The notes under the pieces: generated by a model | The model's input: the letters and a program-made list of their open reading frames with translations, nothing else | Told to the model about the DNA's origin: nothing | The model's database searches: none | Position numbers and translations under genes: made by a program | Assembly: GCA_035267185.1 (NCBI GenBank) | Contig: DATFLY010000103.1 | Location: 1 to 33,163 of the forward strand | Length of the DNA stretch: 33,163 nucleotides | Direction: 5' to 3' | Source: JAUIBE01 sp035267185 | GTDB lineage: Bacteria > Pseudomonadota > Gammaproteobacteria > Xanthomonadales > SZUA-36 | In this document: positions 7,794-17,200 of the stretch, piece after piece | Layout of the letters: every line of letters begins with the position of its first letter | Numbering within the stretch: the stretch's first letter is position 1

Positions 7794-8375
7794 ATGAAAA
7801 GAATTTGTGTGTACTGCGGCTCAAACCCGGGACGACTTCCCGAATATACCGAAGCAGCCGAGCAACTCGGTGCGCTCCTGGCAAGCAATGGCATGGGGCT
7901 GGTCTACGGTGGCGCGAGTGTGGGGATCATGGGCAGAGTCGCTGATGCCACGCTCAGGGGCGGCAGCGAAGCCATCGGCGTCATTCCGGCCGCACTTGCT
8001 TCGAAAGAAATCGCGCACGCAGGACTGACAGAGCTTCATGTCGTCGAATCAATGCACGAGAGAAAGGCCATGATGGCAGAGCTGTCCGATGGGTTCATTG
8101 CCCTGCCCGGTGGCTGGGGCACCATTGAAGAAATTTTCGAAGCCCTGACCTGGGCGCAACTGGGTTTTCATCGCAAGCCATGCGGGCTACTGAACATCGC
8201 CGGTTACTACGACCATCTCGAAGCATTTCTTGAGCATGCGATGAAAGAACAGTTTGTGAAATCCGAATACCGTCCCATGATCATGATTGAGAATAACCCG
8301 GAGATTCTTTTGGATCGTTTCCGGACGTACCAGCCACCCAAAGTCAGAAAGTGGATTGAAAAAGACCAGACCTGA
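7794..8375 (+). CDS. LOG family protein (TIGR00730 Rossmann-fold nucleotide hydrolase)
   Basis: This protein of 193 residues belongs to the LOG family, which hydrolyses nucleoside 5'-monophosphates (cytokinin ribotides in plants, AMP-like substrates in bacteria) to base and ribose phosphate. The catalytic signature PGGWGTIEEIFEALTWAQLG is complete, preceded by the conserved ESMHERKAMM. The N-terminus RICVYCGSNPG and LVYGGASVGIMG are also typical. The ATG at 7794 is the correct start; the longer frame begins inside pyrB. It lies 14 nt after pyrB and 17 nt before a VOC gene, probably on the same transcript. The physiological substrate is unknown. Confidence 0.93.
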   Translation: MKRICVYCGSNPGRLPEYTEAAEQLGALLASNGMGLVYGGASVGIMGRVADATLRGGSEAIGVIPAALASKEIAHAGLTELHVVESMHERKAMMAELSDGFIALPGGWGTIEEIFEALTWAQLGFHRKPCGLLNIAGYYDHLEAFLEHAMKEQFVKSEYRPMIMIENNPEILLDRFRTYQPPKVRKWIEKDQT

Positions 8376-8392
8376 GCCGGAACCTGCCAGCA

Positions 8393-8800
8393 GTGTTAAA
8401 AATTCGAGCCATCGACCACATTGTGCTTCGCACTGAAAATCCCCAGGCGCTGGTGGATTTCTATCAGGATGTGCTGTCCTGCACCGTGGAGCGCCAATTA
8501 TCGCCTGAGGTTGGCCTGATCCAGTTGCGGGCCGGTGCTTCACTCATCGATATCGTTGCGCTGGACAGCAAACTGGGACGCGCCGGCGGTGGCCCACCGG
8601 ATCCGCAAGCAGGAAACCTGGATCATTTCTGTCTGCAGATTGAAGATATGGATGAAGAGGGTCTTTCTGCCTGGCTGGAAAGTCACAACATCAATGCAGG
8701 AAATTTCGAAAGGCGCTATGGCGCGGAAGGATTCGGAAACTCGGTTTACATCTCAGATCCTGACGGCAACACCGTCGAACTCAAAGTCGCGGCTGACTAA
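8393..8800 (+). CDS. VOC superfamily (glyoxalase/dioxygenase fold) protein
   Basis: This 135-residue single-domain vicinal-oxygen-chelate protein has the two babbab modules typical of the family. They are visible as IDHIVLRTENPQALVDFYQD, with the first metal-type His, and LDHFCLQIEDMD, with a second His. The terminal YISDPDGNTVELK carries the Glu ligand. Such proteins include glyoxalase I, fosfomycin-resistance enzymes and dioxygenases; the substrate cannot be assigned here. The start is GTG at 8393, directly before LKIRAIDH. The last 4 bases overlap the convergent tonB gene. It closes the yqgE-ruvX-pyrB-LOG run. Confidence 0.88.
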   Translation: MLKIRAIDHIVLRTENPQALVDFYQDVLSCTVERQLSPEVGLIQLRAGASLIDIVALDSKLGRAGGGPPDPQAGNLDHFCLQIEDMDEEGLSAWLESHNINAGNFERRYGAEGFGNSVYISDPDGNTVELKVAAD

Positions 8801-9660
8801 TCGACGCCGAATGCTGACTCGAAGCGCCAGGTTCGGGTGATGTGCAGAATGTCCACCCGCTCACGAATATTGTCCGGTAAAGGCGCGTAAGGCGAGGCCA
8901 GGCGGACAATCTCTATGGCAGCGCGATCAATTTCACGCCTCCCCGAACTGCGAGTCACGTCCACACCTTCTACAGAACCGTCGTGCCTGATGCCAACGGT
9001 CAGCACCAGGTCGCCTTTAAGTCGCTTGTTTCGAAGTTCGGTCGGATAATTCAGGTTGCCGACCCGCTCAACCTTGGCCACCCACGCACTCATATAACTG
9101 GCAAACTCGTATTGCTGTGTGTTGGCCGATATGTATTCGCGCCGGGGAAGTTTTGATCGAAACGGCTGCTGTCGACTGAGTTCAGGCTGAAGGGTGGCCA
9201 TCTCCATGCTCTCTCGTCGCAACTGCGCTGCCGTTGGTGACTCGGGCTCGGGCGTTTCGATACGGGTCAGCTCTTCGGGTGTTTCGGTCATCGTTTCTGC
9301 CGCAATGACCTCTCTTTCCATCTCCTGCTCTTCGGGAATCAGCTCTTCGGCCTGCATCATGTCTTCGCCAAGGTTCTGGTTTGGAAACATGCCGCTTAAA
9401 TCATTCGCCGGACGGGTTTTTTCCTCCTGTTCTTCCTCCCCTCCGCCACGCTGTGCTGCCTGGGCAAGATAATCGGGCTCCTCAGGCGTCTCTTCAGATC
9501 GCCAGTTCACCAATACAACATCCAGGGTTTCAACAATTTTGGGAGGGGGGCTGACCGTCAGGCCGAACGAAATGCCAAAAACGACCAGCGCATGAAGCGC
9601 GGTGGCCGCCACCAGGCAGACCGAGAACCGGTCGTGAATCCATTCAGTCGCACCGTTCAT
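8797..9660 (-). CDS. TonB family protein (TonB3-like) with acidic linker
   Basis: This 287-residue periplasm-spanning protein has one N-terminal membrane anchor (about residues 14-33, VCLVAATALHALVVFGISFG). A long linker follows (about 50-190), then a C-terminal TonB domain (about 205-283) with YPTELRNKRLKGDLVLTVGI and a final ITRTWRFES. TonB proteins pass energy from ExbB-ExbD to outer-membrane receptors. The linker is rich in Glu rather than Pro/Lys (EEEQEEKTRP, EQEMEREVIAAETMTETPEE), which is unusual for a classical TonB. In Pseudomonas aeruginosa the gene at the same place, between yqgE/algH and gshB, is tonB3, needed for twitching motility; the adjacent Pil-Chp genes support the same reading. 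No exbB or exbD is present here. Confidence 0.88.
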   Translation of the reverse strand: MNGATEWIHDRFSVCLVAATALHALVVFGISFGLTVSPPPKIVETLDVVLVNWRSEETPEEPDYLAQAAQRGGGEEEQEEKTRPANDLSGMFPNQNLGEDMMQAEELIPEEQEMEREVIAAETMTETPEELTRIETPEPESPTAAQLRRESMEMATLQPELSRQQPFRSKLPRREYISANTQQYEFASYMSAWVAKVERVGNLNYPTELRNKRLKGDLVLTVGIRHDGSVEGVDVTRSSGRREIDRAAIEIVRLASPYAPLPDNIRERVDILHITRTWRFESAFGVD

Positions 9661-9745
9661 TTCAGGTCCTTACGACACCTCATGTATCCAGATACAGGAC
9701 GTAATTATCATACCCCCAATTCTGATATGACACCCGGATTCCCGG

Positions 9746-10723
9746 TTAGCCGGCCAATCGCGACTCCAGTGAGTCAAACAGGTCTCCGGCGATATTCAGG
9801 CCATGAGCCGCGTCCAGTTCCCTGATGCATGTAGGGCTTGTGACATTGATTTCCGTCAGCCACTCACCAATCACATCAAGCCCGGCAAAGATGATGCCGC
9901 GACGTTTGAGTTCAGGCGCCACCTGTGAACAGATCCAGTAATCCCGCTCGTTCAACGGGACAGGTTTACCCGTGCCGCCCTTGGCCAGGTTGCCCCTGAA
10001 ATCACCCTCACCAGGCAGCCTGGCCAGCGCATATGGCGCCGGCTCTCCATCGACCAGCAAAATACGTTTGTCTCCCTGGGTTATTTCAGGAATATAACGT
10101 TGCACCATTACCTGCTCATGATTGTCCTGGGTCACCGCTTCAATAATGACATTCAGGTTGGGATCGCCGGGCTTCAGCTGGAAAATGGATTCCCCGCCCA
10201 TTCCATCAAGCGGCTTGATCACGGAAAGTCCGTGTTCTTCAACAAATGAACGAATGGTGTCCGTTCGCCGCGTGATGGCCATGGGCACACAACACTGTGG
10301 AAACCACGCGATGAAGCATTTCTCATTGGCGTCCCGCAGCGATTGCGGATCGTTAACCACCAAAACACCATCGCGCTGCGCCAGCTCCAGGAGGTAGGTG
10401 GTATAGATGTAATCCATATTGAACGGAGGGTCCTTTCGCATCAGCAATATGTCGAGATCAGCCAGCGGCCGGTGGCTTCGCTCACCAAGCGTGAACCAGT
10501 CGTCGTTGTCATCACGCACTTCCAGGGGAGCCATCCTGCCCCAGGCCGCACCAGCCTTTAGTTCGACATCGGCAGATTCCATGTAAAGGACTTCATGTCC
10601 CCTTCGCTGTGCCTCCAGCAACATTGCGAAAGTGGAGTCCTTATAGGGCTTTATTCGGGCTATCGGATCCATTACAACTGCCGTTGTAATACCAGTCTTG
10701 CTGGCCGGAACTGACTTAATCAT
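9746..10723 (-). CDS. gshB: Glutathione synthetase GshB
   Basis: GshB is an ATP-grasp ligase that adds glycine to gamma-glutamylcysteine to form glutathione. The 325-residue length is normal. Typical segments are VVMDPIARIKPYKDSTFAML, the LLMRKDPPFNMDYIYTTYLL motif, VIKPLDGMGGESIF (the glycine-rich ATP loop), DKRILLVDGEPAPYALAR and INVTSPTCIRELD near the C-terminus. The ATG is at 10723. tonB lies 85 nt downstream on the same strand and pilG is divergent, separated by 231 nt. The gshB-pilG neighbourhood matches Pseudomonas. Confidence 0.97.
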   Translation of the reverse strand: MIKSVPASKTGITTAVVMDPIARIKPYKDSTFAMLLEAQRRGHEVLYMESADVELKAGAAWGRMAPLEVRDDNDDWFTLGERSHRPLADLDILLMRKDPPFNMDYIYTTYLLELAQRDGVLVVNDPQSLRDANEKCFIAWFPQCCVPMAITRRTDTIRSFVEEHGLSVIKPLDGMGGESIFQLKPGDPNLNVIIEAVTQDNHEQVMVQRYIPEITQGDKRILLVDGEPAPYALARLPGEGDFRGNLAKGGTGKPVPLNERDYWICSQVAPELKRRGIIFAGLDVIGEWLTEINVTSPTCIRELDAAHGLNIAGDLFDSLESRLAG

Positions 10724-10954
10724 TACATTTGCTCACTGGTGCTCGGTTCAGGTGAAGTATTATGAGACCATGGGGAATTGTTGCAATACCAAAGAGATGA
10801 TAAATCAACTCTGACAGCTAAGCCGTTGTAACTACTGGCATCTGTACCCTGCGTGGAGTAGACTAGGATGTCCCGGTCCATTAAGGGGGCCGTAACGTGT
10901 TCAGGTGCAAAGCCAGGCTGGCGACGCCCCAGGAATTGAATCAGGGATGGAATT

Positions 10955-11458
10955 ATGACTGTAGAACACTCATCGGGCACAGCCCCGAACATAGATGAAA
11001 CGAATGCAGACGCGACGGCTGCGGAATCCGGTAGTGGGCTGAACGCAGTAAATGGTTCAACAGGGGCCCATACTGCCTCGTCTGCCCAAAACGACATCAA
11101 GATACTCGTCGTTGACGACAGCGCGACCATTCGACGTTCGGCAGAAACCATGCTTACATCGGCGGGATTTGACGTCGTGACAGCTGAAAACGGTTTCGAA
11201 GCCCTTTCCAAGGTTGCAAGACACAACCCACAGCTCATTTTTGTCGACATTATGATGCCTCGTCTGGATGGTTATCAGACCTGCGCAATCATCAAGAACA
11301 ATGAGCGTTATCGATCGACTCCCGTCATCATGCTGACAAGTAAGGATGGTCTTTTTGACCAGGCACGGGGCCGGGTCGTGGGGTCTGACCTTTACCTGAC
11401 CAAACCCTTCACAAAGGAAGAACTTCTAGGGGCGGTCCAACAGCACGCGACCAGTTAA
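10955..11458 (+). CDS. pilG: Twitching motility response regulator PilG
   Basis: This is a CheY-like single-domain response regulator that controls type IV pilus extension through the Pil-Chp system. The REC domain spans about residues 47-167: acidic pair D54-D55 in VVDDSATIRR, phospho-acceptor D98 in FVDIMMPRLDGYQT, Thr in VIMLTSKDG, and Lys in LTKPFTKEEL. The KDGLFDQARGRVVGSDLYLT stretch is typical of PilG. About 46 extra residues precede the domain, polar and low-complexity (Ala, Ser, Thr, Asn, Glu), whereas known PilG proteins have a much shorter N-terminus. The ATG is preceded by GGGATGGAATT. No pilH follows; pilI begins 45 nt later. Confidence 0.93.
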   Translation: MTVEHSSGTAPNIDETNADATAAESGSGLNAVNGSTGAHTASSAQNDIKILVVDDSATIRRSAETMLTSAGFDVVTAENGFEALSKVARHNPQLIFVDIMMPRLDGYQTCAIIKNNERYRSTPVIMLTSKDGLFDQARGRVVGSDLYLTKPFTKEELLGAVQQHATS

Positions 11459-11503
11459 CCAGGCTGGCTCACGTGTCCAGAAACAAGGATTGTTAACGGA
11501 CAG

Positions 11504-12067
11504 ATGGCTGACGGCAAGGATAAATCAACAAGTTCAAACATCGCTTTTGCAAAACTCCTGGAATACGAGGAGCGCAGCGAGTCATTTGCACCTGGCCAGG
11601 GCCAGGGGCGAGGACCAAGTGGTGAGTGGAGCGGGGTCACATTTCGCATGGGCGAAGCTCGCCTTGCGTGTGACAACGAACGCATCCAGGAAATTCTCTC
11701 TTTTCCACAATCAACTCCTGTACCTGGCTCCAAACCATGGATACTGGGCCTGGCGAATGTCCGCGGCGCACTGTTGACGATTGTTGACCTTGGTTGGTTT
11801 GTGACAGGAAAACGATCGAGCATTACCGTGCGCAGCAGATTGCTTTCGTCGCAGTTGCAAAAAGCGCCGGTTGGATTATTAATCGATGAGGTTTATGGCC
11901 AGAGGCACTTTCTCGACCAGGATGCAATGGATGCAGAGGTGGAGGAAGATTCACCTCTTAGTGGCCTGATATCAAAGAAGCACCAGGTTGGTTCGGAAAC
12001 CTGGCATGAACTCGATCTTGACCAGTTGTTTACTTCCCAGGAGTTTCTGAACGGTGCAGCTGACTAA
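11504..12067 (+). CDS. pilI: CheW-like adaptor PilI
   Basis: This 187-residue adaptor has a CheW domain at about residues 40-180 that should link the receptor PilJ to the kinase ChpA. Visible parts are VTFRMGEARLACDNERIQEI, the VPGSKPWILGLANVRGALLT core (typical of CheW/PilI), VDLGWFVTG and LLIDEVYGQRHF. The first 35 residues are polar. The ATG at 11504 fits the spacing after a GGA-containing ribosome site. It is 17 nt upstream of pilJ. The gene order pilG-pilI-pilJ-chpA identifies it within the Pil-Chp cluster; pilH, normally between pilG and pilI, is missing. Confidence 0.9.
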   Translation: MADGKDKSTSSNIAFAKLLEYEERSESFAPGQGQGRGPSGEWSGVTFRMGEARLACDNERIQEILSFPQSTPVPGSKPWILGLANVRGALLTIVDLGWFVTGKRSSITVRSRLLSSQLQKAPVGLLIDEVYGQRHFLDQDAMDAEVEEDSPLSGLISKKHQVGSETWHELDLDQLFTSQEFLNGAAD

Positions 12068-12084
12068 TTTGGTAAGGGGATAGA

Positions 12085-14181
12085 ATGATGGCGGAAAAGT
12101 CATCACAAAAGGGATTCCTTGGAGGCAAGGTGCAATCTCGTGCACGCAAACTGGCCAGGCAAAACGTTGTCCATGAAAGGTCAGGGTTTTTCTACATCCT
12201 GACCGCTGTACTGATTGGCCTGTTGCTGTTTGCAGCAGCGACTTTTTACCTTGTGGTCAGAGACAGTCGTAACGAACAGGAATGGGTTGCACTGTCCACC
12301 GATGTCCAGGTTGTGTCCCAGCAATTGGCAAAATCCGCTTCCGAAGCCGCCTCAGGTGTATTCGACGCGTTTTTCGCACTCGGAGATGCACGATCCATTA
12401 TTGAGGAAGACATGAAGGCCCTGAGTGATGGTGACCCATTGCTGAGTCTTCCCGCTGTACCTTCCGGCCTTCAGGATGAGTTGCTGGTGGTCGATGAGAC
12501 CTGGCAGCGCATGAATGCCAACACCTTTGACGTGATCGAACGCGAAACTAAAGTTCTTGAGATCGCGGATGCCAGTGAACGCTTTATTAGCCTGATCCCT
12601 CGTGTGCAGACACTCACGGATCAGGCAATGCAGGAACTGACCCAGAACAATGCGCCCAGCCAGCAGATATTCGTGGTGGGCCGGCTGCTGGTATTGTCCG
12701 ACCGGATCCTGAGACACCTCAGGGCCATCCTGGATGGCGGGCAGGCAGCAGTGACTGCCGAACAACAATTCGAGCAGGAAGTCGGTTTTTTTGACCAGAT
12801 GCTTGATGCGCTGCTGCGCGGCAGTCAGCAGATGGGGGTCTCACAGGTCCGCAATGCCGAGGCACTGAACGCACTTGGGCAAGTACGCCAGATCATACTG
12901 GATGCCAGGCCCGATATAGACCTTCTGCTTCAGGGGTCTTCTGAACTTCTGCAGGTCAGGGAATCTGCCGATGCCATCGTGATCGACTCCCAGACCATAT
13001 TCGAACAAGCGCGTACCTTAACTCAACAGTTACAGAATCGTCGCAGTGTCACCATCTGGCCTTCTCTGACCACCGGCGTGATCGCGCTTGTCATCTCACT
13101 CGGGCTGATCACCTACCTGGTTTACACCTTCCTGACAGCTGAGCGACGTCGTGCCTCATTCGCCGGAGAGCAAAACCAGCGAAACCAGACAGCCATTTTG
13201 CGTCTGCTCGATGAGATGAGCTCACTGGCTGAAGGCGATCTGACGGTGAAAGCCACTGTTTCAGATGACGTCACAGGGGCCATAGCCGATTCCGTTAATT
13301 ACACCGTGGAACAACTTCGTGAAGTGGTCCAGGGCATCAACACAACAGCCCAGACAGTGCTCGAATCAGCTGAAGAAACCAAGCAGCGAACCTCGAGCGT
13401 GGCCAAGTCGTCCGGCAAGCAGGCAGAACAGGTTCGACAGGTCACCAACACCATTAATGAGATGTCGGAATCGTTCAATGACATGGCCAAGCGCTCCCGT
13501 GAATCGAACGACGTTGCACAACGATCAGTAGAGCATGCCAACAAGGGTTCTGAAATGGTGCAGCAGAGCATCGCCGGAATGGACAACATCCGCGATCAGA
13601 TCCAGGACACATCAAAACGGATCAAGCGTCTGGGTGAGTCATCCCAGGAGATCGGCGATATCGTGGAAATCATCAACGGCATCGCGGAACAAACCAATAT
13701 TCTTGCCCTTAATGCCGCCATACAATCCGCTTCTACAGGGGGTGCTGGTCGTGGATTTGCAGTTGTGGCTGACGAGGTTCAACAACTCGCAGAACGCGCA
13801 ACCAATGCAACGCGTCGCATCGAAATGCTGGTACAAACCATTCAGGCAGATACTTCAGAAGCCATTGCCTCCATGGAAAACACAACGGCTGAGGTCGTTT
13901 CCGGCGCCAAGAAGTCAGAAGATGCCGGCGAGGCGCTGGGACAGATCAAGACAGTGTCCAAAGACCTGTCCAACCTGATCGATGAAATCGCCACCTCAGC
14001 GCAGACGCAGTCCAATGTTGCAAACAAGGTGGCAGGTGAGATGAATGCCATCCTCGACATCGCGATCAAGACGTCAGAAGGGTCAAACCAGACCGCCACG
14101 TCAATGGGGGCATTGGCGGAAAAAGTGGCAAGGCTCAGCGAATCGGTGGCCGACTTCAAGCTTCCATCGGATAAGTTCTAG
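12085..14181 (+). CDS. pilJ: Twitching motility chemoreceptor PilJ
   Basis: This is a methyl-accepting chemotaxis-type receptor of 698 residues. TM1 is at about residues 33-57 (FFYILTAVLIGLLLFAAATF) and TM2 at about 322-350. A helical periplasmic domain lies between them, a HAMP region at about 350-410, and the cytoplasmic signalling coiled coil from 420 on. The signalling hairpin tip is clear: IAEQTNILALNAAIQSAS followed by AGRGFAVVADEVQQLAERA, about residues 531-572. The first Met is at 12085 with another immediately after; GGTAAGGGG lies upstream. No C-terminal pentapeptide for CheR is visible, and no pilK or chpB is encoded nearby, so adaptation may be absent or supplied elsewhere. Confidence 0.94.
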   Translation: MMAEKSSQKGFLGGKVQSRARKLARQNVVHERSGFFYILTAVLIGLLLFAAATFYLVVRDSRNEQEWVALSTDVQVVSQQLAKSASEAASGVFDAFFALGDARSIIEEDMKALSDGDPLLSLPAVPSGLQDELLVVDETWQRMNANTFDVIERETKVLEIADASERFISLIPRVQTLTDQAMQELTQNNAPSQQIFVVGRLLVLSDRILRHLRAILDGGQAAVTAEQQFEQEVGFFDQMLDALLRGSQQMGVSQVRNAEALNALGQVRQIILDARPDIDLLLQGSSELLQVRESADAIVIDSQTIFEQARTLTQQLQNRRSVTIWPSLTTGVIALVISLGLITYLVYTFLTAERRRASFAGEQNQRNQTAILRLLDEMSSLAEGDLTVKATVSDDVTGAIADSVNYTVEQLREVVQGINTTAQTVLESAEETKQRTSSVAKSSGKQAEQVRQVTNTINEMSESFNDMAKRSRESNDVAQRSVEHANKGSEMVQQSIAGMDNIRDQIQDTSKRIKRLGESSQEIGDIVEIINGIAEQTNILALNAAIQSASTGGAGRGFAVVADEVQQLAERATNATRRIEMLVQTIQADTSEAIASMENTTAEVVSGAKKSEDAGEALGQIKTVSKDLSNLIDEIATSAQTQSNVANKVAGEMNAILDIAIKTSEGSNQTATSMGALAEKVARLSESVADFKLPSDKF

Positions 14182-14231
14182 AATGAAAGGAAGATGAAGA
14201 CAAACGCACTTATAAACAGGGGGATCGACTC

Positions 14232-17200
14232 ATGATGCTGGAAGGCTCAAATCAGAGCACGGCAATCAGCTGGATTCGTGAGGATCTGGATAAGTGCCTC
14301 GAACAGGTTCGCGACAACCTTGAGGAATTCTCGGAAGAACCGGATGAGCGAAGGCTGATCCAGTTTGTCCAGGACAAGCTTGAGCAACTCAACCTGACAT
14401 TTGTCACGATGCAGCAAGACGGCGCCACCATGCTGACGGATGAAATGATCGCGGTGGGTGGCAACATCCTGCACAACAAGGATGCAAACCTGGAAGAATC
14501 CCTGTCCGCCCTGAGTGATGCGATTGTTGTTTTACCCTCATATCTGGACCGCCTGCAGGCAGGTCACGATGATCTTCCCATCCTGTTGCTGCCCACGCTG
14601 AATGAGCTGCGGGCTTCCTACGACGAATCCATGTTGTCGGAAGGAACGTTGTTTGCACCTGACCTTGATGTCCGGATCGGCGATATCCAGAGCCATCCTG
14701 ACGAACCGGTCAGTGCGGCTGACTTTGACCAGTTCGCCCAGAAAATTCGTGCCCAGTACCAGACTGCCCTGCTCAACTGGCTCAAGGAACAACAGAAAAT
14801 TGAGCTGCTTGAACCGTTGCTCAAAGTCTCACGAACCCTTTTCCTGAGACTGCAGAGAAACAGCCTGAGAAGGTTGTGGTGGATTGCAGAACACATTATT
14901 GAAGGCCTCCAGGCAGGTGTGGTCGATAACGACCTTCCGCTGCGACGAATGTTTGCAAGACTGGACCTCAACCTGAAATCGATGGTTGAAGGCGGAGAGG
15001 ATGGCCCGTCAGAGGACGCCATCACCGCCCTTTCAAGAGCGCTGCTTTTTCACGTGGCAGCGGCCCGCAGTGGTTGTCGCCCGGTCGATGAATTGCGAGA
15101 CCATTTCAGGCTTGAAGAAATTATTCCTGATCGCCATGCACTTTTGCGTGCACGAGGCGCGGTGACTGGCCGTGATGCCCGTTTGTTCGCCTCTATTGGA
15201 CAGGCGATCCGGGAAGAAATGGTTTCAATCAAGGATTCGCTTGATATGGAACTGCGCACCGGTCGCATCGATTCCGAAGCGCGTTCCGCCATTGTTTCTT
15301 CGCTGATCCAGCTGAGCGATACCCTCGAGTTACTCGATCTGCCGGTGCCGGCTGCTGCATTGCAGGGCCTGTTGCCCTCGCTTGAACTCACCCGGGAAGT
15401 CGAGAATTTCGAACTGGATTCACCACTGCTGAGCCTTGCACAACAATTGCTTGAGGTTGAGTCGGTACTCGACAAACACATCCAGCTGCTGGGCGAACCC
15501 CTGGAAGAAGCTGACGGTGAAAGCGACATCATGCTGCCCAATTTTGAGCAGCGCCAGATCGTCTCACGCATGCTTGACGAGGCAGTCACCAGTCTGCACG
15601 AGGCCCAGGAGGCCATTCGAGAACGATTGGAAAACGGCGGCGAAGCTGATTTCACTTCACCATTGCAGCATATCTCCGGCGCAATGTTTGTTGCCGGGCA
15701 GATGGAAGTAGCAAAGCTGACTGACAAGCTTGAAGGGGCATTCAATGCCTGCCTGATGGGCCTGGGACCGAACGAGGAAGAGCCGGGAATGGCTCTGATC
15801 ATGCTGACTGATGCCGTTGCGGCACTCGAACTGTACCTGACGGGCTGCCGTGATGAACAAGCCAACAGCCTGAAGTTTCTCGACATCATGCAGGACCGGC
15901 TGGAAGGGCTACCGGAAGCATCCGCGAGCGGCCAGGTGGTCAAACGCACGGTCGTCAAGCTTCCGCAGCGTCATGGACCAAGAATCGAACAACCGGCGGC
16001 CGAAACAAAATCGGCTGATACCGGGACGCCTCCTGCCCAACATGCAGAGGCCAGGGCTGAAACTGGATCCGAGGCTGTAGACCAGCTGCCTTCTGCCATT
16101 GACTCAAGCATGCAGGATGTATTCCTCGAGGAATTCGGGGAAGTCCGTCGTGAACTCGAGGAAAGTATTTCCACCTGGCTGACCGATACCTCGCGGCGCA
16201 AGCCACTGGAAGAAATTCGCCGTGGATTTCATACACTCAAAGGCAGCGGCAGAATGGTGGGCGCCAAAGAGCTGGGGGATTTCAGCTGGCGCATTGAGAG
16301 CATGCTCAACCGCATTCTTGAAAAGAAAGTTGAGACGACCGAGAGCATTGCAGATTTCCTGCGTGTTTCAGTGGACGCACTGCCTTCACTGAAACAGCGC
16401 ATGCTGCAGGAACCGACTGAACTCACGGTAGCTGGCGTCAGGCGACTTTCAGAGGCTGCGAAACAAATCTCTGGCGGCGACAAATTCGAAATAAGTGATC
16501 TGGAAGAAGCCATACCAGCAGCAATTCTGTATCCCGACCAGGCCAGCGAGCAGACTGACCAGGGCACCCATGATTCAACGCTGATACAACTCATGGTGGG
16601 CGAAATCCGCCAGTACCTGGATGCACTCGAACCTTACGTGTCAGCAGCCGAATCCGGATCGCCGGTCAAAGCCAGCATCGACCAGGTTCGCGCAGTTCAT
16701 TCACTGGCTGGCAGTCTTGCACTAGCACCTGCCGGTGATGAGGCAAAGCTGGCAAGAGTGCTTGAGGGCTATCTGCAGGCACAATCATGGGCAGATAAAT
16801 TACCCAATTCAAAAGCAGGCGAAACACTCCGGGCTTGTCTGCAGCGATTTGAGCACAGGCTGGCGGTGCTTGATGGCCGACAGGAAGCAGCGACGTTTGC
16901 CGCCAATGATGAAGCACTCATCTCAGCGGTCACTGCACTTCGGAGCGAGCTAAGCGCAGCTGACAGCACCGAGATTTCTGCTGCCACACAAGAGCCCGTC
17001 GAGGCAGCGGCAGAGGAAACCTCAGCCGAAATCGAAGCCGAGGCTCAACCTCAGGCAGAAGAACCCGAATCCGAATCCGAATCCGAATCCGAAGAAGCCC
17101 GGGAACAGGCGGCAGAGGTTGCTGAGGCCAAAGCTTCTGGACACGAAGCGGCTGAACCCGAAGCCGAAGAACCTGGTCAACTCGCAGGCGTTGACAATGA

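Noticed and set aside
9661..9745. Fur box between gshB and tonB
   Set aside because: Only one GATAAT-like hexamer is visible, not the needed 19-bp repeat.
10724..10954. c-di-GMP (GEMM) riboswitch or sigma-54 promoter before pilG
   Set aside because: Only a short GCAAAGCC match is present without the other conserved blocks; a GG/GC pair near 10850 has wrong spacing for sigma-54.
15050..15958. 302-codon open frame on the minus strand inside chpA
   Set aside because: Ser/Arg-rich translation typical of an antisense shadow; chpA domains are continuous across it.
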